This document shows, in pieces, positions 39,518-47,732 of a DNA stretch of 64,000 nt. The DNA comes from CAYNST01 sp964434105. Its GTDB lineage: Bacteria; Pseudomonadota; Gammaproteobacteria; Pseudomonadales; Cellvibrionaceae. The stretch is from positions 88,701 through 152,700 of the forward strand of contig CAYSTJ010000001.1 in NCBI GenBank assembly GCA_964434105.1, written 5' to 3'. Numbering within the stretch: position 1 is the stretch's first letter; the number at the start of each line of letters is the position of its first letter. A program made the position numbers and the translations under genes. The notes under the pieces are model-generated. The model worked only from the letters and a program-made list of their open reading frames with translations, was not told the DNA's origin and made no database searches.

Positions 39518-40196
39518 AACTTATTTTGTGACGGGTACGGATACCGGGGTAGGTAAAACCTGCCTGACGGTGGCAATGCTTTCCCGAGCGGCGGCACAGG
39601 GGCTGTCGGTCGTGGGTCTTAAGCCTGTCGCGGCGGGTTGCGAGCAGCGCGGCGGTGAGTGGATGAACGACGATGCGTTGCAGTTGATGGCCGCCAGCAA
39701 CCGTCGGCTACCCTATCAGCAGGTCAACCCGGTTGCGCTGCCGGAAGCAATCGCGCCGCACATTGCCGCCGTCCGCGCGGGGCGCCGTTTGAGTCTCGAT
39801 CGTTTGCAGGGCATGGTTCGGGGCGCGCTGCAGCCGGACGTTGATCTGACCCTGATCGAAGGCGCCGGTGGTTGGCGCGTCCCCCTGGGGCCGCAATATA
39901 CACTGGCCGATCTCGCTGTGCGATTGCAGCTGCCGGTCATTCTTGTCGTGGGGGTGCGACTCGGTTGCCTGAATCACGCGTTGTTGACAGCGGAGGCCAT
40001 CCGTCGTGACGGTCTGCCGCTCGCGGGCTGGATCGCCAACGTGATAGAAAATGATATGCCGGCACTGGAAGAAAACATTCAGACGCTCCGGCATTGTATG
40101 GCGGCACCCTGCCTGGGGGTAATTCCCAATCTCCCTTCCCCGCTGCCCGCAGAAATGGCGCCGCATCTGAATCTGGATAGGTTGAATCTGTCGTAA
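39510..40196 (+). CDS. bioD: Dethiobiotin synthetase BioD
   Basis: 228-aa ATP-dependent carboxylase that closes the ureido ring of dethiobiotin. P-loop at residues 9-17 in 'VTGTDTGVGKT', then 'GLKPVAAGC', 'LIEGAGGWRVPL' and 'GVRLGCLNHALLTAEAI'. The start at 39510 overlaps the previous gene by 8 bp. The 3' end is unusual: the last Ser codon and the TAA stop come partly from the terminal repeat of an inserted mobile element. From the copy of the duplicated target after the element, the original protein would have ended one residue later (Ser-Gly-stop). Confidence 0.96.
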   Translation: MAKTYFVTGTDTGVGKTCLTVAMLSRAAAQGLSVVGLKPVAAGCEQRGGEWMNDDALQLMAASNRRLPYQQVNPVALPEAIAPHIAAVRAGRRLSLDRLQGMVRGALQPDVDLTLIEGAGGWRVPLGPQYTLADLAVRLQLPVILVVGVRLGCLNHALLTAEAIRRDGLPLAGWIANVIENDMPALEENIQTLRHCMAAPCLGVIPNLPSPLPAEMAPHLNLDRLNLS

Positions 40197-40417
40197 TTCT
40201 TCAGCTCACGCCCCAAATTGCCCCTGCATCTATGAATGAAAGCTGCGTTAAAAATGGTCACACACCTGTCGGGTACAGGTTTGAATGCCTGACCAGGCGG
40301 CCCGGAGGGCGAAGCGCAGGATGCGCGGCGTATTGACACGCGCACACTCACATTTTTCGCCTTGCTCTGAAAAAATCTGGACGCGATCTGAACAGTTACG
40401 AAGAGCTGAATAGTTGC
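40193..40417 (-). mobile_element. MITE copy (225 bp) inserted at the bioD stop
   Basis: Reverse-oriented copy with ends GTAATTCTTCAGC and GCTGAATAGTTGC and a perfect 8-bp target duplication AATCTGTC (40185-40192 and 40418-40425). The left end supplies the TAA stop of bioD. The interior matches the family core, including the hairpin pair around ACCTGTCGGGTACAGGT. Confidence 0.97.
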
Positions 40418-40500
40418 AATCTGTCAGGCTGACCAGTCCCGGGTTAACGCCACACACGTACGCCGACTTACCAGTTCCGGGTTTTATTCTTTAATCGCAC

Positions 40501-40525
40501 AAAAAAAGGCGCCCCTGGGGGCGCC
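40501..40525 (-). terminator. Terminator of the GH9 gene
   Basis: A stem GGCGCCCC / GGGGCGCC (8 bp, 2-nt loop) followed on the reverse strand by seven T. It lies 28 bp after the GH9 stop and is a strong intrinsic terminator. Confidence 0.93.
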
Positions 40526-40552
40526 CTGTACGTTTACCGGAAACCGGCTGAT

Positions 40553-43117
40553 TTACGCTTTACGGCGACGAAATATCAGGCCCAGCGGCAACAGCAGGAA
40601 GCCCATCAGGTCCATAAGACCGAAAGCGCCACCGGCAACTGGTTCCTGCGGATCAACAGGATCAACAGGATCAACAGGATCAACCGGGTCTACCGGGTCT
40701 ACCGGGTCTACCGGATCAACCGGATCTACTGGATCAACCGGATCTACTGGATCGACAGGACCACCTTCACAGCGAGCCAGGGTGGCAGCACGACCGGCGG
40801 GGGTCGCCTGTTCATCCATATAGGCGGTTACCCATGCAAAAGGTGCATTCCAGTTTATCGTGATTTCGTTGGTAGACCAGGATTCTATGTTATCCAGGAA
40901 GCAGGTCAGCGGAGCGCAGCCGGCCAGATCGATCTCCGCAATGGGATCTTCGATATTCTGGTTGGGCCCACCGGACATGGCACCTGTTGGCGGTGTGGGG
41001 TAGAGCGGGCTGGCGGCATTCGCCCAGAACCGGTGGTGTGGCTCGCGCAGTGGGCGCTCGCCAATGCCGGTGACATAGGATTGGTCCATCGGGTTGACAC
41101 CCAGCAGGTAGCTCATACCATGCTGCAGCGTGTCCAGGTATTCCGGACTGGCGCCACAGGTAAAGTCGTTGGCCAGGCCCAATACCATCATATTGTTGAT
41201 GATATCGGAGTTGGAGCCCCAGAACGCTTTGGTTCCGTCCATTGGCTGTGAATAACCCTGGGTAACGGAAACGGCGACGTAATAATCGGCCGTGTCGACC
41301 AGGTAATCCCTGGCGGCGTTCTGCAGCGATGCGTCCCGAACGTATTCACCGCCAACGGTGGCCAGTGAGATGACACCCAGCGCAGCGGTATTTGGCCATG
41401 CGAAAGAGGAATTCGGCATTTCATCGTCGGCCGCGCCATTGAAGAAGCGGGCGTGATGCTCGGACGCCTGCATATCACTCAGGTAGCCGGCATCTCCCGT
41501 GGAGATATACAGCTCGGCGGCGGCCCAATAGAACTCGTCAGAACGATCGTTGTCGCCGTACAGGCCGGCGCCAAAATCATCGGCGGGGGCATTGATTTCG
41601 GGTGTGGACCTGGCGGCGGTATAAGCAGTACGTGCGGCGTCGAGACAGCGGTCCGCCAGTACTGCATCATACTCGCGGTATACGCGGTAACATTGCGCAC
41701 CGGCAGCAGCAAAGTTTAACGTAGCCGCAGTCGATACAGGCTGTAGTATCCGGTCGCCGTTATCGTCGGCGGGCAATGTAGGAATCGCAGTCCAGCCAAC
41801 GGTATGGATTTTGTGATGGACCATGCCGGCGTTGGGTGCTCCGGCCGGCGCCTGCATTTTCAGGAAGAAATCGATCTCCCAGCGGGCTTCATCGAGAATG
41901 TCAGGTATGCCATTGCCCTGCTCGGCAGGCGGCAGCGACATGGCGCCGTCGGCAAAGGCATTGCTGTTACTGCCGAGGTACTGGGCCCGCTCGAACTGGT
42001 TCATCAGTGTCCAGACGCTGATGCCGCCGTTGACCACATATTTGCCATGGTCACCGGCGTCGTACCAGCCGCCGCTCACATCGACAGAGCGGCAGTCGAC
42101 GTCTGCCGGGTTCTCGAAGCACGCCGCTGTCTGTACGTCGGTGTCGGGGTGGCCCGCCTCGCGTGCATGGGCATCGCCCACAACACTGGCCAGAATCGGC
42201 GTGCTGGAGCGGTTATGGTAAAAGTAGGCCAGTGCGTCGTACTTCAGTTCTGCGTATGCGTCGCTGCTGATCGCAAAGGTGTGGCTGGTGACCGTTTCGC
42301 CGTTGGAGTTGACGCTCAACGTATAGTTATCGGCTTCGGTGTCGACGGCACTGAAATCGATCAGATGGACAGTGTCATCGGAGCCGGCGTCATAGCCAAA
42401 GTAGCTGGTATTACCGGACGCGACCACGGTATCACCCTGGCGTAATTCCCAGGCGCGGCTGGCCTGCGGTGATGTATCGCCTTCGGGTACCACAAAAACG
42501 GCCTGTTTGGCGATACCCGGTATATAGGCATGCTGGTTGACACGAATGGCGGTAACCGGCGCTTCCGGTTCAACCTCGGGGAGTTCCGCATCCGGATCGT
42601 CGAGGACGACATTGTCAAGGCAGACGGTAGTATTGGCAGGTACCTGCCCCTGGCCCATCAGAAAGCTGAGCTTGCCGGTCGTGGTATCCCGGTCATTTTC
42701 GAACGCGGCGGTAATATGCTGCGGGTCACCGCTTAAGGGCGCGTCCACGTCAAATTCGGCGCCGAAGTGCCATACGTACTCGCCGGTTTCATCCGAGCCA
42801 TCAACTTTCAGGGTGACGGGGTTGGAGGACCAGACATCGGCGCTGAGTGTGTAGGTGTGTCCGGCCTCGTAGGTGCGACTGTTCTGGCGCAACTGGATGG
42901 TCCAGGCTTCGCTGCCGGGATCGGTGACTTCAACGCATACCCGATTGTCGCCGACCGAGACGGCGGCGTTTGAGTCTTCCCAGGAGCCGAATTCCCAGGG
43001 GGTCAGGCGGTTTTGATTGAAATCGCCATTCTCGATGATGTTCGCGGCCATCACATGGGAGGAGAGCGCGCACGCCAGTAGTGCCGGGATGCCGGTAAAT
43101 TTGAGTTTCTTGTTCAA
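40553..43117 (-). CDS. Secreted GH9 endoglucanase with CBM and GlyGly-CTERM-like tail
   Basis: About 854 aa, exported (signal ends 'SSHVMAA'). Order: an N-terminal carbohydrate-binding domain of the CBM4/9 type ('NIIENGDFNQNRLTPWEFG' to 'VCLDNVVL'), an Ig-like CelD_N domain ('TAIRVNQHAYIPG'), and the GH9 (alpha/alpha)6 catalytic domain. Nucleophile-side Asp353 and Asp356 lie in 'GGWYDAGDHGKY', followed by 'YVTGIGERPLREPHHRFW' and the proton-donor Glu751 in 'NEITINWNAPFAW'. A PVD repeat linker and the tail 'GGAFGLMDLMGFLLLPLGLIFRRRKA' resemble a GlyGly-CTERM sorting signal. I prefer TTG 43117 because GGAG is 7 nt before it; the ATG at 43132 has no ribosome site. It should cut beta-1,4-glucan outside the cell. 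Confidence 0.93.
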   Translation of the reverse strand: MNKKLKFTGIPALLACALSSHVMAANIIENGDFNQNRLTPWEFGSWEDSNAAVSVGDNRVCVEVTDPGSEAWTIQLRQNSRTYEAGHTYTLSADVWSSNPVTLKVDGSDETGEYVWHFGAEFDVDAPLSGDPQHITAAFENDRDTTTGKLSFLMGQGQVPANTTVCLDNVVLDDPDAELPEVEPEAPVTAIRVNQHAYIPGIAKQAVFVVPEGDTSPQASRAWELRQGDTVVASGNTSYFGYDAGSDDTVHLIDFSAVDTEADNYTLSVNSNGETVTSHTFAISSDAYAELKYDALAYFYHNRSSTPILASVVGDAHAREAGHPDTDVQTAACFENPADVDCRSVDVSGGWYDAGDHGKYVVNGGISVWTLMNQFERAQYLGSNSNAFADGAMSLPPAEQGNGIPDILDEARWEIDFFLKMQAPAGAPNAGMVHHKIHTVGWTAIPTLPADDNGDRILQPVSTAATLNFAAAGAQCYRVYREYDAVLADRCLDAARTAYTAARSTPEINAPADDFGAGLYGDNDRSDEFYWAAAELYISTGDAGYLSDMQASEHHARFFNGAADDEMPNSSFAWPNTAALGVISLATVGGEYVRDASLQNAARDYLVDTADYYVAVSVTQGYSQPMDGTKAFWGSNSDIINNMMVLGLANDFTCGASPEYLDTLQHGMSYLLGVNPMDQSYVTGIGERPLREPHHRFWANAASPLYPTPPTGAMSGGPNQNIEDPIAEIDLAGCAPLTCFLDNIESWSTNEITINWNAPFAWVTAYMDEQATPAGRAATLARCEGGPVDPVDPVDPVDPVDPVDPVDPVDPVDPVDPVDPVDPQEPVAGGAFGLMDLMGFLLLPLGLIFRRRKA
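40650..40764 (-). repeat. 9-bp repeat coding the Pro-Val-Asp linker
   Basis: About twelve units of GGATCAACA/GGGTCTACC type encode repeated Pro-Val-Asp before the C-terminal sorting tail. Stretches of identical units alternate with variant ones, consistent with expansion in steps of one tripeptide. Confidence 0.9.
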
Positions 43118-43168
43118 AATAATGCTCCACATTCTAAGGGATTGGGTCGATCTTATTCTTGAAATTTT

Positions 43169-43410
43169 GTAACTGTTCAGCTCGCGCCCCGATTTGCCCC
43201 TGCACCTACAAATCCTGCACCTACAAATAAAGCGGCGTTAAAAAATGGTCACAAACCTGTCGGGAACAGGTTTGAACGCCTGCCCAGGCAGCCCGGAGGG
43301 CGACGCGCAGGATGCGTGGCGTATTTACGCGAGTAAACACACATTTTTCGCCTTGCTCTGAACAAACCTGGACGCAATCTGAACCGTTACGACACGAGCT
43401 GAATCGTTAC
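43169..43410 (-). mobile_element. MITE copy (242 bp) upstream of the GH9 gene
   Basis: Reverse-oriented copy with ends GTAACTGTTCAGC and GCTGAATCGTTAC and perfect 8-bp duplications GAAATTTT (43161-43168 and 43411-43418). It carries an internal duplication of CTGCACCTACAAAT, explaining the greater length, and the perfect stem AAACCTGT / ACAGGTTT. Its near end is only 51 bp before the GH9 start, so the gene's promoter lies within or across the element. Confidence 0.97.
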
Positions 43411-43878
43411 GAAATTTTTATCTGTCGGGGGTCCCTGGTTTTGGCCGAAACGCTCGTTTATCTGCAAAAACGGAGCGGCCGTTGGAACGCTTTGGGCTTG
43501 GCACCCCGTAACTCTTACGGTCGCGATTGTTGATTGATTTTCGGCGATGGTCAATCGAGTGCGTAGCAGAACTGGAATTTACTTCCGGTTTTTTCTTGGT
43601 TTTGATAAGTTTTTGTTGTAAAACGATTTATTGTCCAACTGACAATCAGAGGCAGCAAACGGGGTCCACCCATCGCTCAACATTTGTGCGGGAATTTTTC
43701 CGGCTTGGGCGCGAGTGCTGTCACGCCACTGAGGCGGCAGCTTCATCGCCAGCCGGTCCCACCATTGCATTGAGCCGACCAGCGGCACCGGTTTTCCCGT
43801 GGGTTGACCTATACTCAATGAGCGGGCGGTACAGAATTGCTGTGCCGGATGAATGACACCAGATGTTGAGAGCGATGT
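43411..43878. other. Intergenic region without recognised gene
   Basis: Frames in both directions (about 43527-43856 and 43579-43818) are mutually overlapping, lack ribosome sites and show no family traits. GC content falls in the middle (about 43570-43640). Confidence 0.5.
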
Positions 43879-44244
43879 ATGTTACTGAACTCATTGATGG
43901 GTGAGGGGCTGGCCGGCATGCAGCAAAGTCAGGCGAAAATGGTGGCTGCTGCGCGTGACATATCCCGTGCGGGGTTACCGCCCGCTGACAGCGCGCCGAC
44001 GTCTAATGGCGCTGGCAGTGCGCCCGTATCCGAGCCGGGTATTGCGGTCAACGATCTCAACGGTCAGCAGTCCGTGCCGGCTACGCTGCAAAGCCTGTCT
44101 CTGTCCGATCGCTCGCAGCAGGGGAGTGATGTGCTTGAAGCGCTGATCGAACAGCGCCGGCAGGTAACGCTTTTTGACGCATCCGCCAAAATTGTCCAGA
44201 GCGCAAATGATACTCTCGGGCATCTGGTCGACGCGCTTTCCTGA
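43879..44244 (+). CDS. Hypothetical protein with flagellar-rod-like C-terminus
   Basis: 121 aa. A short helical N-terminus ('QQSQAKMVAAARDISRAG') and a helical C-terminus ('EALIEQRRQVTLFDASAKIVQSANDTLGHLVDAL') flank a Pro/Ser/Ala-rich middle. The C-terminal helix pattern recalls the end domain of flagellar rod/hook proteins, as does the N-terminal helix, but no flagellar gene is near. Function unknown; real coding seems likely from composition and helix pattern. Confidence 0.6.
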   Translation: MLLNSLMGEGLAGMQQSQAKMVAAARDISRAGLPPADSAPTSNGAGSAPVSEPGIAVNDLNGQQSVPATLQSLSLSDRSQQGSDVLEALIEQRRQVTLFDASAKIVQSANDTLGHLVDALS

Positions 44245-44500
44245 CATCCACACCAGCGCGAGCCGTTTCCTGTTGCCCGGCAATCAGGGTATCGATGGGT
44301 TCTGTTCGCTATTTCTGACAGGGCGGGAGCAGCTGCCCTGGTGTTGAGCTGTGTCCGCTGTGTATCCATCCTGATCTGTGTCGTTGCCTTCCACCGATAA
44401 TGCGAATGCCTGTTCTCGATGCCTGGTCATTGGGAGGCTTTACCTGGAACCTGTCAGCGGCGATACTCAACGCTAAATCTGTTAACGGGGGATGGCAGCC

Positions 44501-46282
44501 ATGTACGAATACCGCGCGCCCAGTGCCGATATGCTTTTTGTTCTCTTCGACGTTTTCGAAGTCGACGCCCTTTGGCAGACCCTGTCGGGTATGGGTGATG
44601 TGGACCAGGAGACTGCCCGCGCCATTCTCGACGAAGCCGCGAGGCTGTGCAATGAAGTTATTGCGCCCCTGAACCGGATTGGCGACGAACAGGGATGCCG
44701 GCTCGAACAGGGCAGGGTTCGAACGCCGGCCGGATTCAGGGAAGCCTACCGCCAGTACTGTGAGGGTGGCTGGAGTGGTCTCGGCGGCGCGCCGGAGTAT
44801 GGCGGCATGGGCATGCCCAAATCCCTGGCTGCTGCGGCGGAAGAGATGCTGCAGGGTGCCTGCATGGCGTTTGGTCTTGCCCCCATGTTGACGGCCGGTG
44901 CATGTCTGGCGATCGAGTCCCACGGCAGTGACGTGTTAAAAGCGTTGTATTTGCCACGGCTCTATTCCGGCGACTGGTCAGCATCGATGGACCTGACGGA
45001 AGCGGGGGCGGGCACTGATCTGGGGCTGGTTCGAACCATGGCGAGACCGGTTGACGGTGATCGCTGGGCAATCACAGGCGAGAAGCTGTTCATAACCTGG
45101 GGTGAGCACGATATGACAGACAATATTGTACACCTGGTGTTGGCCCGAACGCCCGATGCGCCGGCCGGCGTCAGGGGAATTTCCATGTTTCTCGTTCCAA
45201 AGTACCTGCCTGACGGGAGCGGTAATCCGGGCCAGCGCAACAGTCTGCAATGTCGCGCTATTGAAGAAAAAATGGGCATTCATGGATCAGCCACCTGCGT
45301 CATGACGTTCGACGATGCTTACGGTTGGCTACTGGGCGAGATACATCAGGGGTTGCCCAATATGTTCACCATGATGAACTATGAACGGCTCGTCGTCGGT
45401 GTGCAGGCCGTGGGTGTGGCGGAAGCGAGTTGGCAAACCGCCTCGGCCTACGCCAGGGACAGGCTGCAGGGACGGGGGATAAATTCCCAAAGTGTCGCGG
45501 ACCCGCTGCTGGTACACCCGGACGTGCGTCGCATGCTGCTTGACATGAAAGCCTATACCGAAGCCAGTCGGGCCTTCTATATTTACGTCGCGCGGTATCT
45601 GGACACAGTCAAATATTCAACCGATGCGGCAACGCGCAAAGTCGCGGAAAACATGGTGGCGCTGCTGACGCCGATTGCCAAAGCTTTTATGACGGATATG
45701 GCATTCGAGGCCGGGGTGGCCGGGCAGCAAGTGCTCGGCGGGCATGGCTATATTCGCGACTGGGGTCAGGAACAACGTGTCCGCGATCTCCGAATCACCC
45801 AGATTTACGAGGGCACCAACGGCGTGCAGGCCATGGACCTGATTGGACGCAAGACCGTTCAGTGCCGGGGCGAATTGTTGCACGCATTGACGGACGATGT
45901 GTCGCGGTTTATCAGGGAGCAGGCGCAGGCGCTGTCGGATCTGAAATTCGGTAAACCATTGGAAGACGCCGTGGTGCTTTTACAGGAAACAACCGACTGG
46001 ATTCTGGCGGAGACCGATCGGGATCCGGCGCTGCCCGGCGCGGCAGGCTATGACTATTTGCGCCTGATGGGGCATGTGATATATGCATACATGTGGGCCA
46101 GAATGGCCTGCAAGGCAAAGGAAAAGTCAGACCGGGCTTTCTACTCCGCCAAACTGAAGACTGCCCGCTACTACTTTGCCCGGCATTTGCCCGTCATTCA
46201 TCTTCATGCGGCCCGGATACGGCAGGGAAGCCAGGTCGTCACGGATTTGGCGGATAATGAATTCAGTCCGACTATTTCATAA
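44501..46282 (+). CDS. Acyl-CoA dehydrogenase, DmdC-like (long C-terminal domain)
   Basis: 593-aa FAD enzyme of the acyl-CoA dehydrogenase family. It has an extra N-terminal helix bundle and the extra C-terminal domain that mark the roughly 600-aa DmdC-like subgroup. Seen are 'GLGGAPEYGGMGMP', 'MDLTEAGAGTDLGLVRTMARP', 'ITGEKLFITWGEHD' and the catalytic Glu region 'ITQIYEGTNGVQAMDLIGRK'. DmdC itself acts on 3-methylmercaptopropionyl-CoA, but many relatives act on fatty acyl-CoA, so the substrate stays open. The GGGGG box is 9 nt before ATG 44501; ATG 44492 is too close to it. No other beta-oxidation genes are near. Confidence 0.9.
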   Translation: MYEYRAPSADMLFVLFDVFEVDALWQTLSGMGDVDQETARAILDEAARLCNEVIAPLNRIGDEQGCRLEQGRVRTPAGFREAYRQYCEGGWSGLGGAPEYGGMGMPKSLAAAAEEMLQGACMAFGLAPMLTAGACLAIESHGSDVLKALYLPRLYSGDWSASMDLTEAGAGTDLGLVRTMARPVDGDRWAITGEKLFITWGEHDMTDNIVHLVLARTPDAPAGVRGISMFLVPKYLPDGSGNPGQRNSLQCRAIEEKMGIHGSATCVMTFDDAYGWLLGEIHQGLPNMFTMMNYERLVVGVQAVGVAEASWQTASAYARDRLQGRGINSQSVADPLLVHPDVRRMLLDMKAYTEASRAFYIYVARYLDTVKYSTDAATRKVAENMVALLTPIAKAFMTDMAFEAGVAGQQVLGGHGYIRDWGQEQRVRDLRITQIYEGTNGVQAMDLIGRKTVQCRGELLHALTDDVSRFIREQAQALSDLKFGKPLEDAVVLLQETTDWILAETDRDPALPGAAGYDYLRLMGHVIYAYMWARMACKAKEKSDRAFYSAKLKTARYYFARHLPVIHLHAARIRQGSQVVTDLADNEFSPTIS

Positions 46283-46420
46283 GGGGCGCTGGTGGTTACT
46301 GCCGTCAGACGGCGGCTTGCCTGGCGCGGTTGATTGGGCCGCAACCTGCCGGTCTGGCCGGTCTGGCCGGTTCGGCAGGCGTGACCGTTTGGTGCGCACC
46401 ACTACCCGTTGGTGTACCCG

Positions 46421-46948
46421 TCAAAAATTGATGATGTCGTCCTGCAGGCCCAGCTCAGTCTCATCAAAAGCCTCGTCGGGGAAGCCGGTGACATCGGATG
46501 AGTTGACGAGGTACTCCAGGTAGGCCGTGAAACTGGCGGCTATGGGTTTCGGCTTCACGATATCACTGCTGAAGTCGACCCGGATCACCGGCGGATTGGC
46601 CGCCTTGTGGCAGATCACCAAATCGAAAACTGACTCGCAATTTGCCACCAGGAGCGCGTCCGCGGGCAACAGGAACCCGAAGTTCGATTCGACGTGTTTG
46701 GTCGCATTGAACTGATCGAATAAGTCGCGGATCTCCTTCAGGTCGTCAAAATAGATGGCCATCCAGGGGGTGAGAAAACCGGCAGACCGACCGAAAGTTA
46801 ACAGGTAATCACGATAGACTTCGGGAAATCGTATTTCAAAATACGCCTCCAGGTGGCGTATCTCGGCGTCAGGTACGCCAACCAGGTCCCGTCGGTGTGC
46901 GATGCCTTTTTGTTCCATCAGCTGGATAATACTGGATAGTTCACTCAT
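46421..46948 (-). CDS. SUKH (SMI1/KNR4)-like protein
   Basis: 175 aa. 'IIQLMEQKG', 'VPDAEIRHLEAYFEIRFPEVYRDYLLTFGRSAGFL' and the later aromatic/acidic pattern match the SMI1/KNR4 (SUKH) fold. In bacteria these are often immunity proteins against secreted toxins, or stand-alone genes of unknown role. The start at 46948 follows TTAGG; a longer frame to 47077 has no site. No toxin with polymorphic domains is seen beside it. The end 'GLQDDIINF' is acidic. Confidence 0.65.
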   Translation of the reverse strand: MSELSSIIQLMEQKGIAHRRDLVGVPDAEIRHLEAYFEIRFPEVYRDYLLTFGRSAGFLTPWMAIYFDDLKEIRDLFDQFNATKHVESNFGFLLPADALLVANCESVFDLVICHKAANPPVIRVDFSSDIVKPKPIAASFTAYLEYLVNSSDVTGFPDEAFDETELGLQDDIINF

Positions 46949-47732
46949 GAAAGACCTAATCTGGTTTATTGATTCATTATCCCCGGTTTTAAGCCGCGCG
47001 GGTAATGCATCGACGTTCCGGGCCACCATCGGCGCAGCGAACTGGCCGGCTTGATCCACTGTAACCGGGGGATGCACCGCGAAGGCCCCGTTGGGACAAA
47101 CGGTTTCACTGCTCGATGCGAACCCGCCTGTCGTCTGCTTTTTGGTGAACAGCCTCCAATAAATTTGAGTATTGCAGTGATCGGAAAAACGTCAAACTGC
47201 TGAACCCGGTATGTTGCTTCCCCTCACCTGTGATACGGTCGGGTGTGCAGGTCAGTTGACTGGAAGGCGCAGTCAATTGTAGGGGAAGCGGTCAGCAATC
47301 CCTAGCGACAAAACCTGAAAAACGGGACTGGTCAGATAATTGGCGCGCCGTTAAGGTCCTCCTTGTGCCAGTTTTGCCAAAAGTGCATTGCACACGCGCT
47401 GAATCTGGCGGCGCCAGCGTTAAACCTGGCAGCGTGCGTGCACATGAAAAATTGCAATAGAAATAGCCGGTTGCAATGAGAAAATAATATGACGCAAAAA
47501 GAATTCTGTGCGCGATTCCGTAGCAATGGAACCGCAAATACTGCCCTTCGCCCCTGGTCGTGCGTTTTTACCCTGGGCAGGACATCAGGCAGAACGCCAG
47601 TTCAGCCAGCCCCACACACGCCGATCGGGGCAGCCGATGGGCCCGCGCCAGGAGCGGCAATTGAAGTTAACCGAAGTCGCTGGAGATGTGATTTAATGAT
47701 AATCCATCCGTTCACCTGAGTCTGCGGACCTT
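46949..47732. other. Long intergenic region without recognised gene
   Basis: About 780 bp with no frame that has both a ribosome site and protein-like composition. Frames at 47292-47537 and 47489-47719 were examined and not accepted. The region precedes the Omp85-like gene and follows the SUKH-like gene start, so it must contain their promoters. Its size would also allow a small RNA, but no terminator hairpin was spotted. Confidence 0.45.

Noticed and set aside
43527..43856. Overlapping frames on both strands upstream of 43879
   Set aside because: Neither has a ribosome site or protein-like pattern; they mask each other.
47489..47719. 76-aa frame before the Omp85-like gene
   Set aside because: Weak start context and disordered translation; likely chance.
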